Part shown: positions 1 through 5,974 of the stretch, piece by piece
Layout: the number at the start of each line of letters is the position of its first letter
Position numbering within the stretch: position 1 is the first letter of the stretch
From: UBA11524 sp051886675
GTDB lineage: Bacteria > Bacillota > Clostridia > Christensenellales > Aristaeellaceae
Direction: 5' to 3'
DNA: 5,974 nt
NCBI GenBank assembly: GCA_051886675.1
Contig: JBJEYH010000140.1
Location: 1 to 5,974 of the forward strand
The notes under the pieces: model-generated
What the model was told of the DNA's origin: nothing
Database searches by the model: none
The model's input: only the letters and a program-made list of their open reading frames with translations
Made by a program: the position numbers and the translations under genes

Positions 1-2133
1 TTCCGGCACTATGAAGTGCCCCTGTTTGTGACGAAAAAGAGCGAGCTGCTGTCAAAGCCCCTGCCGGCGCTGATCAGCGGGGCCTATGAGATCCTCCAGG
101 GCGGCTGGGATGTGGACGATGTGCTCAGCTACATGGGCACCGGCCTGTCCGGCCTGAACAGGGAGGAATGTGACCTGCTGGGGGACTATGTCTTTAAATG
201 GCAGCTTCGGGCCGGGGCCTGGAAGCGCAGCGGAGACTGGCGGCAGCACCCGGACGGCTACGGGGGAGACTACGACGAGGAGGCCCTGGCCCGGCTGGAG
301 ACCATCAACGCCCTGCGCCGCCGGTTGGCAGAGCCGCTGCTGAAGCTGGAGAAGAGCGGGGAGCTGGCGGAGACTGCCGCCGGACAGGCTTCGGCGCTGG
401 CGGAATATCTCCGGGAGCTGAAGCTGCCCGAGCAGCTTTCACGCCGGAGTGCGGAGCTGGAGCAGAGCGGCCGGGAGAGCCTGGCCCAGGAGTACGCCCA
501 GCTCTGGGATATTATCGTCTCCGCCCTGGAACAGAGCGCGGAGATCTTAGGGGACATGGAGATGGATATGGCGGCCTTCAGCAGGCTGTTTGTCACCATG
601 CTCTCCCAATATGACGTGGGCAGCATCCCGGTGTCGCTGGACCGGGTATCCGCCGGAGATTTTGACCGTATGCGCCGCAGGAACATCAAGCATCTGATCG
701 TCCTGGGGGCCACGGACCAGCGCCTGCCCCGGGCCGAGGAGGACGGGGGCATCTTCTCCGACGAGGAGCGGAGGCGGCTTTTGGAGCTGGATATCGACAT
801 CGGCGGCGCGGGAGAGGGCGAGCTGTGGCGGGAATTTTCCCTGATCTACAACTGCCTGAGCCTGCCGTCGGAGAGTCTGAGCATGTGCTATCCCCTTTTT
901 GACGCCGACGGAGCGGCCCTCCGTCCGGCCTTCGTGTTCAACCGGGCCAAGGCCCTTTTTGATCTGCCTGTGCGCCATGCGGATATCGGCGAGGGCCGCA
1001 TGTCCGCCCCCGCCCCGGCGCTGAGCCTGGCGGCCCACGCCCTGAACGGCGGCAGCCCCCGGGAGAAGGCGGCGGCGGAGGTCTTCCGGGAGCGGGAGCC
1101 GGAGCGCTTTGAGAAACTGAGCGCCGCCGCGCAGATGAGCCGGGGGCGGCTGTCCCCCGCCGCGGTGGAGGCCCTGTACGGGAAAAAGCTCCGGCTGAGC
1201 GCTTCCCGGATCGACCGTTTTTCCACCTGCAAGTTCGCCTATTTCTGCCAGTACGGCCTGAAGGCCAAGCCCTATGAGCCGGCGGGCTTCAAGCCGCCGG
1301 AGATCGGCACCTTCATGCACTGGGTGCTGGAGGGCACCGCCCGGGACGCAGCGGAGCGGGGCGGCTTTGCCCAGGTGTCGGACGAGGAGCTGAAAAAAAT
1401 CACCCAGCGCCATGTGGAGGAATATGTCCACACGGAGCTGAACGATTTTCAGGAGAAATCCCAGCGCTTTATCTATCTGTTCAAACGCCTTTCCGCAGAC
1501 GTGTATCAGGTGGTGCGCGAGATGGCGGCAGAGCTGAGAAAGTCGGACTTTGTCCCCCTGGATTTTGAGCTGGACTTTTCCAAAGCGGCGGATATCCCNN
1601 NNNNNNNNNNNNNNNNNNNNNNNNNNNNNNNNNNNNNNNNNNNNNNNNNNNNNNNNNNNNNNNNNNNNNNNNNNNNNNNNNNNNNNNNNNNNNNNNNNAT
1701 GCTCTCCGCCTCCCGGGACGAAGCGGATGAGGAGCTGGAGACGAAGCGGGCGGAGGAGGCCCGGCGCAGCGGCATCGTTCTGGACGATCCGGCGGTGAAG
1801 GAGGCCTGGGAACACGGGGAGGACAAACGCTATATCCCCATCCGCTTCCGCTACGGGAAGCCCACGGCGGACAGCATTGCTTCCGCTGAAAGACTGGGCC
1901 TGCTGGGAAAGCATATCCGGGAAAAGCTCACGGAGATGGCCGCCCAGCTCCGGCAGGGCAGCATCTCCGCCGACCCCTATTACCGCAGCCAGCAGGAGAA
2001 CGCCTGCCTCAACTGCGACTTTTCCGACGCCTGCCATTTTACCGACGGGCAAAACGGCGAACGCTGCCGCTATATGCCCAAGCTGGGCGCGGACCAGGTC
2101 TGGGATATGCTTGAGGAGGAGCAGAGGCGATGA
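1..2133 (+). CDS. addB: ATP-dependent nuclease subunit B, AddB (5'-partial, internal gap)
   Basis: AddB is the second subunit of the AddAB helicase-nuclease, which resects double-strand breaks for RecA. In B. subtilis it recognises Chi and cuts the 5'-ended strand. The frame is open from base 1, so the true start lies upstream; the GTG at 16 is internal. About 710 codons are present, against 1166 in B. subtilis AddB. Codons 1-400 are the inactivated helicase part, with family blocks such as IPVSLDRV (codons 209-216) and the LIVLGATD region (to codon 239). The rest is the nuclease domain. The four Fe-S cysteines are visible: C410 in STCKFAYFC, then CxxC-x5-C at codons 669, 672 and 678, the spacing of B. 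subtilis C801/C1121/C1124/C1130. The catalytic motif, expected as a DYK-type sequence, should lie in the N run and cannot be checked. The gene is coupled to addA. Family assignment is firm; an intact gene is inferred. Confidence 0.95.
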   Translation, partial: FRHYEVPLFVTKKSELLSKPLPALISGAYEILQGGWDVDDVLSYMGTGLSGLNREECDLLGDYVFKWQLRAGAWKRSGDWRQHPDGYGGDYDEEALARLETINALRRRLAEPLLKLEKSGELAETAAGQASALAEYLRELKLPEQLSRRSAELEQSGRESLAQEYAQLWDIIVSALEQSAEILGDMEMDMAAFSRLFVTMLSQYDVGSIPVSLDRVSAGDFDRMRRRNIKHLIVLGATDQRLPRAEEDGGIFSDEERRRLLELDIDIGGAGEGELWREFSLIYNCLSLPSESLSMCYPLFDADGAALRPAFVFNRAKALFDLPVRHADIGEGRMSAPAPALSLAAHALNGGSPREKAAAEVFREREPERFEKLSAAAQMSRGRLSPAAVEALYGKKLRLSASRIDRFSTCKFAYFCQYGLKAKPYEPAGFKPPEIGTFMHWVLEGTARDAAERGGFAQVSDEELKKITQRHVEEYVHTELNDFQEKSQRFIYLFKRLSADVYQVVREMAAELRKSDFVPLDFELDFSKAADIXXXXXXXXXXXXXXXXXXXXXXXXXXXXXXXXXXMLSASRDEADEELETKRAEEARRSGIVLDDPAVKEAWEHGEDKRYIPIRFRYGKPTADSIASAERLGLLGKHIREKLTEMAAQLRQGSISADPYYRSQQENACLNCDFSDACHFTDGQNGERCRYMPKLGADQVWDMLEEEQRR
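1599..1698. other. Assembly gap of 100 N inside addB
   Basis: Exactly 100 consecutive N, the usual placeholder for a scaffold gap of unknown length. Frame 1 is used on both sides, but 100 is not a multiple of three, so the shared frame carries no proof of continuity. From the first to the second Fe-S cysteine there are 259 codons here, counting the Ns, against 320 residues in B. subtilis AddB (801 to 1121). About 60 residues therefore seem to be missing beyond the Ns, which suggests a true gap near 280 bases if the two proteins are colinear here. Confidence 0.97.
2113..2120 (+). promoter_or_regulatory. Ribosome binding site of addA within the addB 3' end
   Basis: GAGGAGGA lies inside the last codons of addB, nine bases before the ATG at 2130. 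It is a near-perfect Shine-Dalgarno match and fixes the addA start at the ATGA overlap. Because ribosomes finishing addB stop on this spot, translation of addA is probably coupled to addB. No promoter was seen in front of addA, so co-transcription is inferred. Confidence 0.85.
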
Positions 2134-5100
2134 GTGAATTTAAACCCACAGCGGCCCAATACGCCGCTATCCATACAAGGGGCAGCGCCGTGCTGGTGTC
2201 CGCCGGGGCGGGCAGCGGCAAGACGAGAGTGCTCACCGAGCGGCTCATGTCCTACATCACCGACCCCGAGAATCCGGCGGATATCGACAGCTTCCTGATC
2301 ATCACCTTCACCCGGGCTGCCGCCGGGGAGCTGCGGGGCAGGATCATGGAGGAGCTGGCCCAGGCCCTGGCCAGGGACCCGGGCAGCCGCCGTCTGCGGC
2401 GGCAGAGTGCCCTGTGCCAGAAGGCCCAGATCGGCACCATACACAGCTTCTGCGCCAAGGTGCTCCGGGAGTACAGCCATGTTCTGGGCCTTGCCCCGGA
2501 TTTCAAGATCGCGGACGAGGACGGGGCCGCCGCCATGAAGCGCGCCGCCCTGGAGCGGGTGCTGGACGCCTGCTACGAAAAGCCGGAAGCACACCCGGGC
2601 TTCACTCTCCTTGCGGACACGGTGGGCGCGGGCCGGGACGACAGCCGCCTTGCCGAGCTGGTGCTGACCCTGCACAGCAAAATGCAGAGCCACGCCCGCC
2701 CGGAAAAATGGGCCCGGGAACAGGTGGAGCTGCTCCACTCCGGCGCGTCGGACGCGGCGGAGACCCCCTGGGGGGCCGAGGTGCTGAACGCGGCAAAGCG
2801 CTCCGCCGCCTATTGGAGCGGGGAGCTGGACCGGCTCATGGCCCTGATGCAGGGGGAGGAGAAAATCTGCAAGGCTTACCTGCCCGCCCTGGCTGAGGCG
2901 GGAGACGCCATCCGGGAGCTGCAGCGCCGCCTGAATATGGGCTGGGACAAGGCCAGAGAAGTTCTGCCCATCACCTTCCCCCGGCTGGGGGTTTTGAGAA
3001 ATCCCCCGGACCCGGAGCTGGCCGCCCTGGTGAAATCCCGCTGGGACGCCTGCAAAAAGGACATGAAGGCCCTGGGCGACAGCCTGTACTCCGACTCAGA
3101 AAAGCTCCTGCGGGAGATGGCGTACACCGCGCCGGCCATGGAGGCCCTGCTGGAGCTGACCTTGGACTTTGACCGGGCGTTTTCCAAAGAAAAACGCCGG
3201 GCGGGTCTGGTGGATTACGCGGATCTGGAGCACATGACCGCCCGGCTCCTCACCGAGGAGGACGGCAGCCCCAGCGCGCTGGCGGTGCAGCTCTCCCAGC
3301 GTTATACGGAGATCATGGTGGACGAATACCAGGACGTGAGCCGGGTGCAGGACGCCATCTTCCACGCCATCTCCCGGGAGGGGAAAAATCTGTTCCTGGT
3401 GGGGGACGTGAAGCAGTCCATTTACCGCTTCCGTCTGGCGGACCCGGAGATCTTCACCGAAAAATATCTGCGCTACGCGGACGATGAGTCTGCCGCGGCC
3501 GGAGAGCCCCGGCGCATTATCCTCAGCGAGAACTTCCGTTCCCGCCGGGAGGTGCTGGAGGCGGCAAACGGGGTGTTTGGCTGCTGCATGTCCAGGGGCC
3601 TGGGCGATATCGACTATGATGACAAGGCAAGGCTCATCCCCGGCGCCCAATATCCGGGCAGCGTGCCCCCGCCGGAGCTGATGCTGCTGGAGCTGAGCGG
3701 CGCGGCGGAGGACGAGGAGTCCCCGGACAAGACGGCCCTGGAGGCCGCCATGGTGGCGGAGAAGATAAGAGAGCTGGTGGATTCCGGCCAGACGGTGACG
3801 GACCACGGCATACAGCGGCCCGTGGAATACGGCGACATCGCCATTCTGCTCCGCTCGGTAAACAATGTGGGCGGGGTGTACCGCCGTACCCTTGCCCAGT
3901 ACGGCGTCCCGGTGGGCTCCGGCCAGGGCGGAGGCTTTTTCAGCTCGGTGGAGATCTCCACCATGATGTCCATGCTGGCCGTCATCGACAATCCCCACCA
4001 GGACATCCCCCTGATCGCCGTGCTGCGCTCCCCCTGCTTCGGCTTCAGCGCCGATGCGCTGTCCGCCATACGCACGGAGGACCGGGAGCTGGACTTCTAC
4101 ACCGCTCTCTGCGCCGGGGCGGAGCACGACGAAAAATGCCGGAGCTTTGTGGAAAAACTGAAAGAGCTGCGCAATATGGCGGCGGACATGTCCGCCGGTG
4201 AGCTGGTGTGGCGGCTGCTGGACGAGCTGGATCTGCTGGCCCTCTGCAGCGCCATGGCCGACGGGGAGCAGCGCCGGGCAAACCTGATGGAACTGATTGA
4301 GCTGGCCCAGCGCTTTGAGAGCAGCGGCTACCGGGGCCTGCACCGCTTTGTGCTGTGGCTTCGCCGTCAGGCGGAAAAGGGGCTGGAGCCCTCCACCGGC
4401 GGCGCGGAGGAGAGCGCGGTGCAGATCATGTCCATCCACAAGTCCAAGGGCATGGAATTTCCGGTGGTGTTCCTCTGCGACACGGCCCGGCGCTTTAACA
4501 AGCAGGACAGCCGGGACACGGTTCTGGTCCACCCGGAGCTGGGCCTTGGCCCCAAGGTCACGGACCTGGAACGGCGGGTGGAATACCCCAGCCTGGCCAG
4601 AAACGCCATTAAGCTCCGTCTGGAGCGGGAGATGCTGTCGGAGGAGATGCGGCTTTTGTATGTGGCCCTGACCCGGGCCAAGGAGCGTCTGTTTATGACG
4701 GCGGCGGTGAAAAACGCGGAGCAGCTTGTGGAAAAGACCGGGGCCGCTGTGAGCCTGCCCATGTCGCCGGAGCTGCTGGCCTCGGCCTCTTCTCCTCTCG
4801 TCTGGCTTATCAACGCCCAGTGCGTCTGCGGCGACAGGCTGAAGCTGTGCATCCGAAATCCGGGAAGAAAGGAATCTGCGGAAGCTGAAGAGAGGCCGGA
4901 GGAAAACAAGGCCGACGAAGAGAGCCGGAAAGAGCTGGAGCGCAGATTGTCCTTCAGCTACCCCCACCGGGAGGCGGAGGCCCTGCCCTCCAAGGTCACG
5001 GCCACCGGCCTGAAAGGCCACCGGCAGCCCGACGAGGACGCGGAAGATATCTCCCCGAAGGGGGAGCGGAGCTTCCGTATGCCGGACTTTACCAGAAAGG

Positions 5101-5633
5101 ACAAGCCCGTCACCGGCGCGGAGCGGGGCACCGCCACCCACCTGGTGCTGCAATACATGGACTTTTCCCAAACAGGCAGTCTGGAAGCGATCAGGGGAGA
5201 GATCGAACGGCTGCGCGCGGCCCGCTTCCTCTCGGACCGGGAGGCGGCCGCCGTGGACGCCGGGGCCATATGCAAGCTGTTTGCCTCCGAATTGGGAAAA
5301 CGGATGCTGGGAGCCGACAGCATACAAAGAGAGTTCAAGTTCTCCCTGCTCTGCGACGCGGGGCAAATTTTCGGCAGCGCCGCCGGGGAGCAGCTGCTGC
5401 TCCAGGGCGTTGTGGACTGCTGCATTGAGGAAAAGGGACAGCTCACGGTGATTGACTACAAGACCGACAGGGTGAAAACCCCGGAGGAGATCGCTCAGCG
5501 CGCCCGGCACTACACCGTCCAGCTTCAAAGCTACGCCGCCGCCATGGAGCGTATCTGCGGAAAGCCGGTAAAGGAATGTGTGCTGTATTTCCTGAACGCG
5601 GGCAAAGCCGTAAGCCTGCTTCCGGAAAAATAA
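2130..5633 (+). CDS. addA: ATP-dependent helicase/nuclease subunit A, AddA
   Basis: AddA is the UvrD/SF1A motor of AddAB. It translocates 3' to 5' and its C-terminal nuclease cuts the 3'-ended strand before Chi. The 1167 residues compare with 1232 in B. subtilis. Visible in order: Q-motif glutamine Q10; Walker A GAGSGKT at 26-32 (K31); motif Ia TFTRAAAGELRGRI at 59-72; Walker B VDEYQD with D398-E399; motif III VGDVKQSIYRF at 424-434; motif IV SENFRS around N468; motif V IHKSKGMEFPVVF at 769-781; motif VI LLYVALTRAKERL around R849. A charged linker (about 911-937) precedes the RecB-family nuclease domain with GTATH (H1004), REF (E1068), GVVD (D1096), IDYKTD (D1109, K1111) and QLQSY (Q1131, Y1135). 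All catalytic positions are present, so an active helicase and nuclease is expected. The start is set by the strong RBS and the four-base overlap with addB. No frameshift is seen. Confidence 0.98.
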   Translation: MSEFKPTAAQYAAIHTRGSAVLVSAGAGSGKTRVLTERLMSYITDPENPADIDSFLIITFTRAAAGELRGRIMEELAQALARDPGSRRLRRQSALCQKAQIGTIHSFCAKVLREYSHVLGLAPDFKIADEDGAAAMKRAALERVLDACYEKPEAHPGFTLLADTVGAGRDDSRLAELVLTLHSKMQSHARPEKWAREQVELLHSGASDAAETPWGAEVLNAAKRSAAYWSGELDRLMALMQGEEKICKAYLPALAEAGDAIRELQRRLNMGWDKAREVLPITFPRLGVLRNPPDPELAALVKSRWDACKKDMKALGDSLYSDSEKLLREMAYTAPAMEALLELTLDFDRAFSKEKRRAGLVDYADLEHMTARLLTEEDGSPSALAVQLSQRYTEIMVDEYQDVSRVQDAIFHAISREGKNLFLVGDVKQSIYRFRLADPEIFTEKYLRYADDESAAAGEPRRIILSENFRSRREVLEAANGVFGCCMSRGLGDIDYDDKARLIPGAQYPGSVPPPELMLLELSGAAEDEESPDKTALEAAMVAEKIRELVDSGQTVTDHGIQRPVEYGDIAILLRSVNNVGGVYRRTLAQYGVPVGSGQGGGFFSSVEISTMMSMLAVIDNPHQDIPLIAVLRSPCFGFSADALSAIRTEDRELDFYTALCAGAEHDEKCRSFVEKLKELRNMAADMSAGELVWRLLDELDLLALCSAMADGEQRRANLMELIELAQRFESSGYRGLHRFVLWLRRQAEKGLEPSTGGAEESAVQIMSIHKSKGMEFPVVFLCDTARRFNKQDSRDTVLVHPELGLGPKVTDLERRVEYPSLARNAIKLRLEREMLSEEMRLLYVALTRAKERLFMTAAVKNAEQLVEKTGAAVSLPMSPELLASASSPLVWLINAQCVCGDRLKLCIRNPGRKESAEAEERPEENKADEESRKELERRLSFSYPHREAEALPSKVTATGLKGHRQPDEDAEDISPKGERSFRMPDFTRKDKPVTGAERGTATHLVLQYMDFSQTGSLEAIRGEIERLRAARFLSDREAAAVDAGAICKLFASELGKRMLGADSIQREFKFSLLCDAGQIFGSAAGEQLLLQGVVDCCIEEKGQLTVIDYKTDRVKTPEEIAQRARHYTVQLQSYAAAMERICGKPVKECVLYFLNAGKAVSLLPEK

Positions 5634-5634
5634 A

Positions 5635-5674
5635 ACAGCCGGAAAAGCAAGAAAATCCTTGCATTAACGGCTGT
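5635..5674 (-). terminator. Hairpin after addA; T-tract lies on the minus strand
   Basis: Two bases after the addA stop, ACAGCCG (5635-5641) pairs with CGGCTGT (5668-5674). Inside a symmetric 5x5 internal loop, GCAAG (5647-5651) pairs with CTTGC (5658-5662) around a six-base loop. Read on the plus strand, the stem is followed by GCTGTGTTACAATT, with no T-run, so it is a poor intrinsic terminator for addA. Read on the minus strand, the stem is followed by TTTTATTTTT, which is a good T-tract. It could stop antisense transcripts entering addA, or serve as a 3' end or processing stem for the addBA mRNA. The structure is seen; the function is inferred. Confidence 0.4.
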
Positions 5675-5687
5675 GCTGTGTTACAAT
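5659..5687 (+). promoter_or_regulatory. Sigma-A-type extended -10 promoter of rpmE
   Basis: The -10 box TACAAT (5682-5687) matches TATAAT at five of six bases and is preceded by TGT, giving the extended -10 form TGnTACAAT. A weak -35 box TTGCAT (5659-5664, matching TTGACA at three of six) sits at the ideal 17-base spacing. The predicted transcript begins near 5694, about 65 bases before the rpmE ATG. The -35 half overlaps the descending arm of the hairpin after addA. This fits rpmE being its own unit rather than relying on read-through from addA. Confidence 0.65.
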
Positions 5688-5693
5688 TCACCT

Positions 5694-5758
5694 TGCGCCA
5701 TGTAACTATGCCTTTGCGCACAATCATGGCAGCACATGATGTGAGGAGTTTTTTACCA
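5694..5758 (+). promoter_or_regulatory. Structured 5' leader of rpmE (possible L31 autoregulatory leader)
   Basis: From the predicted start site to the rpmE ATG, two perfect small stems can form: TGCGC (5694-5698) with GCGCA (5716-5720), and ATCATG (5723-5728) with CATGAT (5735-5740). A third pairing, GCCATG (5697-5702) with CATGGC (5725-5730), would break both. AACT (5704-5707) plus CCT (5711-5713) can also pair with AGGAGTT (5744-5750) and cover the ribosome binding site. Ribosomal protein genes, including some L31 genes, are known to carry protein-binding leaders. Whether this one matches a described L31 leader could not be tested here. Confidence 0.35.
5743..5748 (+). promoter_or_regulatory. 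Ribosome binding site of rpmE
   Basis: GAGGAG ends ten bases before the ATG at 5759, with a T-rich spacer. It decides the start: the same frame stays open upstream with ATGs at 5708 and 5726, but neither has a Shine-Dalgarno sequence, and L31 proteins begin at the MKxGIHP sequence encoded from 5759. Confidence 0.85.
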
Positions 5759-5959
5759 ATGAAGGAAGGAATCCATCCCAAGTATCAGCAGACCACCATC
5801 AGATGCGCTTGCGGCGCCGTCATCGAGACCGGCTCCACCAAGCCCAACATCACCGTTGAGATCTGCTCCAACTGCCACCCCTTCTACACCGGCAAGCAGA
5901 AGCTGGTCGACACCAGCGGCCGTGTTGATAAGTTCAACAAGAAGTACGGCATCAAGTAA
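5759..5959 (+). CDS. rpmE: 50S ribosomal protein L31, zinc-binding type
   Basis: L31 is a small protein of the large ribosomal subunit, located at the interface with the small-subunit head. The 66 residues equal the length of B. subtilis RpmE. Family landmarks are MKEGIHP at the N-terminus, a CxC pair (C16, C18), a CxxC pair (C36, C39) followed by HPFYTGKQK, and the ending GRVDKFNKKYGIK. The four cysteines mark the zinc-binding (C+) form rather than the cysteine-free, zinc-independent paralogue. Codon use is strongly selected (AAG, AAC, ATC, GGC), as expected of a highly expressed gene. It lies 125 bases after addA with its own promoter and leader, so it is probably not part of the addBA operon. 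The assignment is firm. Confidence 0.98.
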   Translation: MKEGIHPKYQQTTIRCACGAVIETGSTKPNITVEICSNCHPFYTGKQKLVDTSGRVDKFNKKYGIK

Positions 5960-5974
5960 TTTTGCTTATGACAA

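Noticed and set aside
16..18. GTG as the start of addB
   Set aside because: The frame is open to base 1 with family-like residues before it, and about 450 N-terminal residues including the region of the ATP-binding site are missing, so this is an internal valine.
3096..5528. Minus-strand open frame of about 810 codons opposite addA, and another of about 500 codons at 547-2052
   Set aside because: They mirror real plus-strand genes with clear family motifs. Long antisense frames are expected in GC-rich DNA with G/C third positions. Their products show no recognisable motif, and the second one runs through the Ns.
5700..5705. ATGTAA, a start-stop minimal frame in the rpmE leader
   Set aside because: No Shine-Dalgarno sequence precedes it, and a six-base match is expected by chance.
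5576..5758. In-frame upstream extension of rpmE, with ATGs at 5708 and 5726 and an open frame reaching back into addA
   Set aside because: The upstream ATGs have no ribosome binding site, the extension runs through the predicted promoter and leader, and L31 homologues start at the residues encoded from 5759.
1..5974. Many AGCGG pentamers (roughly two dozen on the plus strand by eye, about twice as many as on the minus strand), the Chi sequence of B. subtilis AddAB
   Set aside because: The excess is explained by frequent Glu-Arg (GAG CGG) and Ser-Gly (AGC GGC) codon pairs in GC-rich genes. The Chi sequence of this organism is unknown, so a genome-wide skew test would be needed.
5960..5974. 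ATG at 5968 as the start of a next gene, or a terminator after rpmE
   Set aside because: No ribosome binding site precedes the ATG, and only 15 bases remain, too few to see a stem or a reading frame.
1..5974. Mobile elements, CRISPR arrays, tRNA or rRNA genes, or an undescribed defence system
   Set aside because: No direct-repeat array, terminal inverted repeats, transposase motifs or structural RNA signature was seen. The coding space is filled by addB, addA and rpmE.

Overview
The window is GC-rich with mainly G/C third codon positions. It reads as chromosomal DNA of a Gram-positive anaerobe of the Bacillota, probably class Clostridia and perhaps the Oscillospirales. The grounds are an AddAB-type (not RecBCD-type) recombination nuclease, the addB-addA gene order, strong GGAGG-type ribosome binding sites and a B. 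subtilis-like zinc-type L31 of 66 residues. The taxonomic call below phylum is inference. The 100-N run and the lack of any mobile or foreign sequence suggest a scaffold from a draft or metagenome assembly.

Layout, all genes on the plus strand: (1) 1-2133, the C-terminal part of addB, cut off at the left window edge and interrupted by an assembly gap of exactly 100 N at 1599-1698; (2) 2130-5633, a complete addA whose ATG overlaps the addB stop by four bases; (3) 5634-5758, a 125-base intergenic region holding a hairpin, a good sigma-A-type extended -10 promoter and a short leader with competing stems; (4) 5759-5959, a complete rpmE (ribosomal protein L31); (5) 15 unassigned bases to the window end.

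AddA and AddB form the helicase-nuclease that resects double-strand breaks and prepares 3' single strands for RecA. Their overlap implies translational coupling and matched production. AddA shows all the helicase motifs and a complete C-terminal nuclease site. AddB shows the degenerate helicase fold and the four cysteines of the iron-sulphur nuclease domain, but its nuclease catalytic motif falls in the gap. rpmE appears to be a separate, highly expressed transcription unit with its own promoter.

This is an ordinary housekeeping region. I found no new defence, mobile or biosynthetic system. The points most worth a second look are the undersized gap over the AddB active site, the leader of rpmE and a hairpin whose T-tract faces the minus strand.
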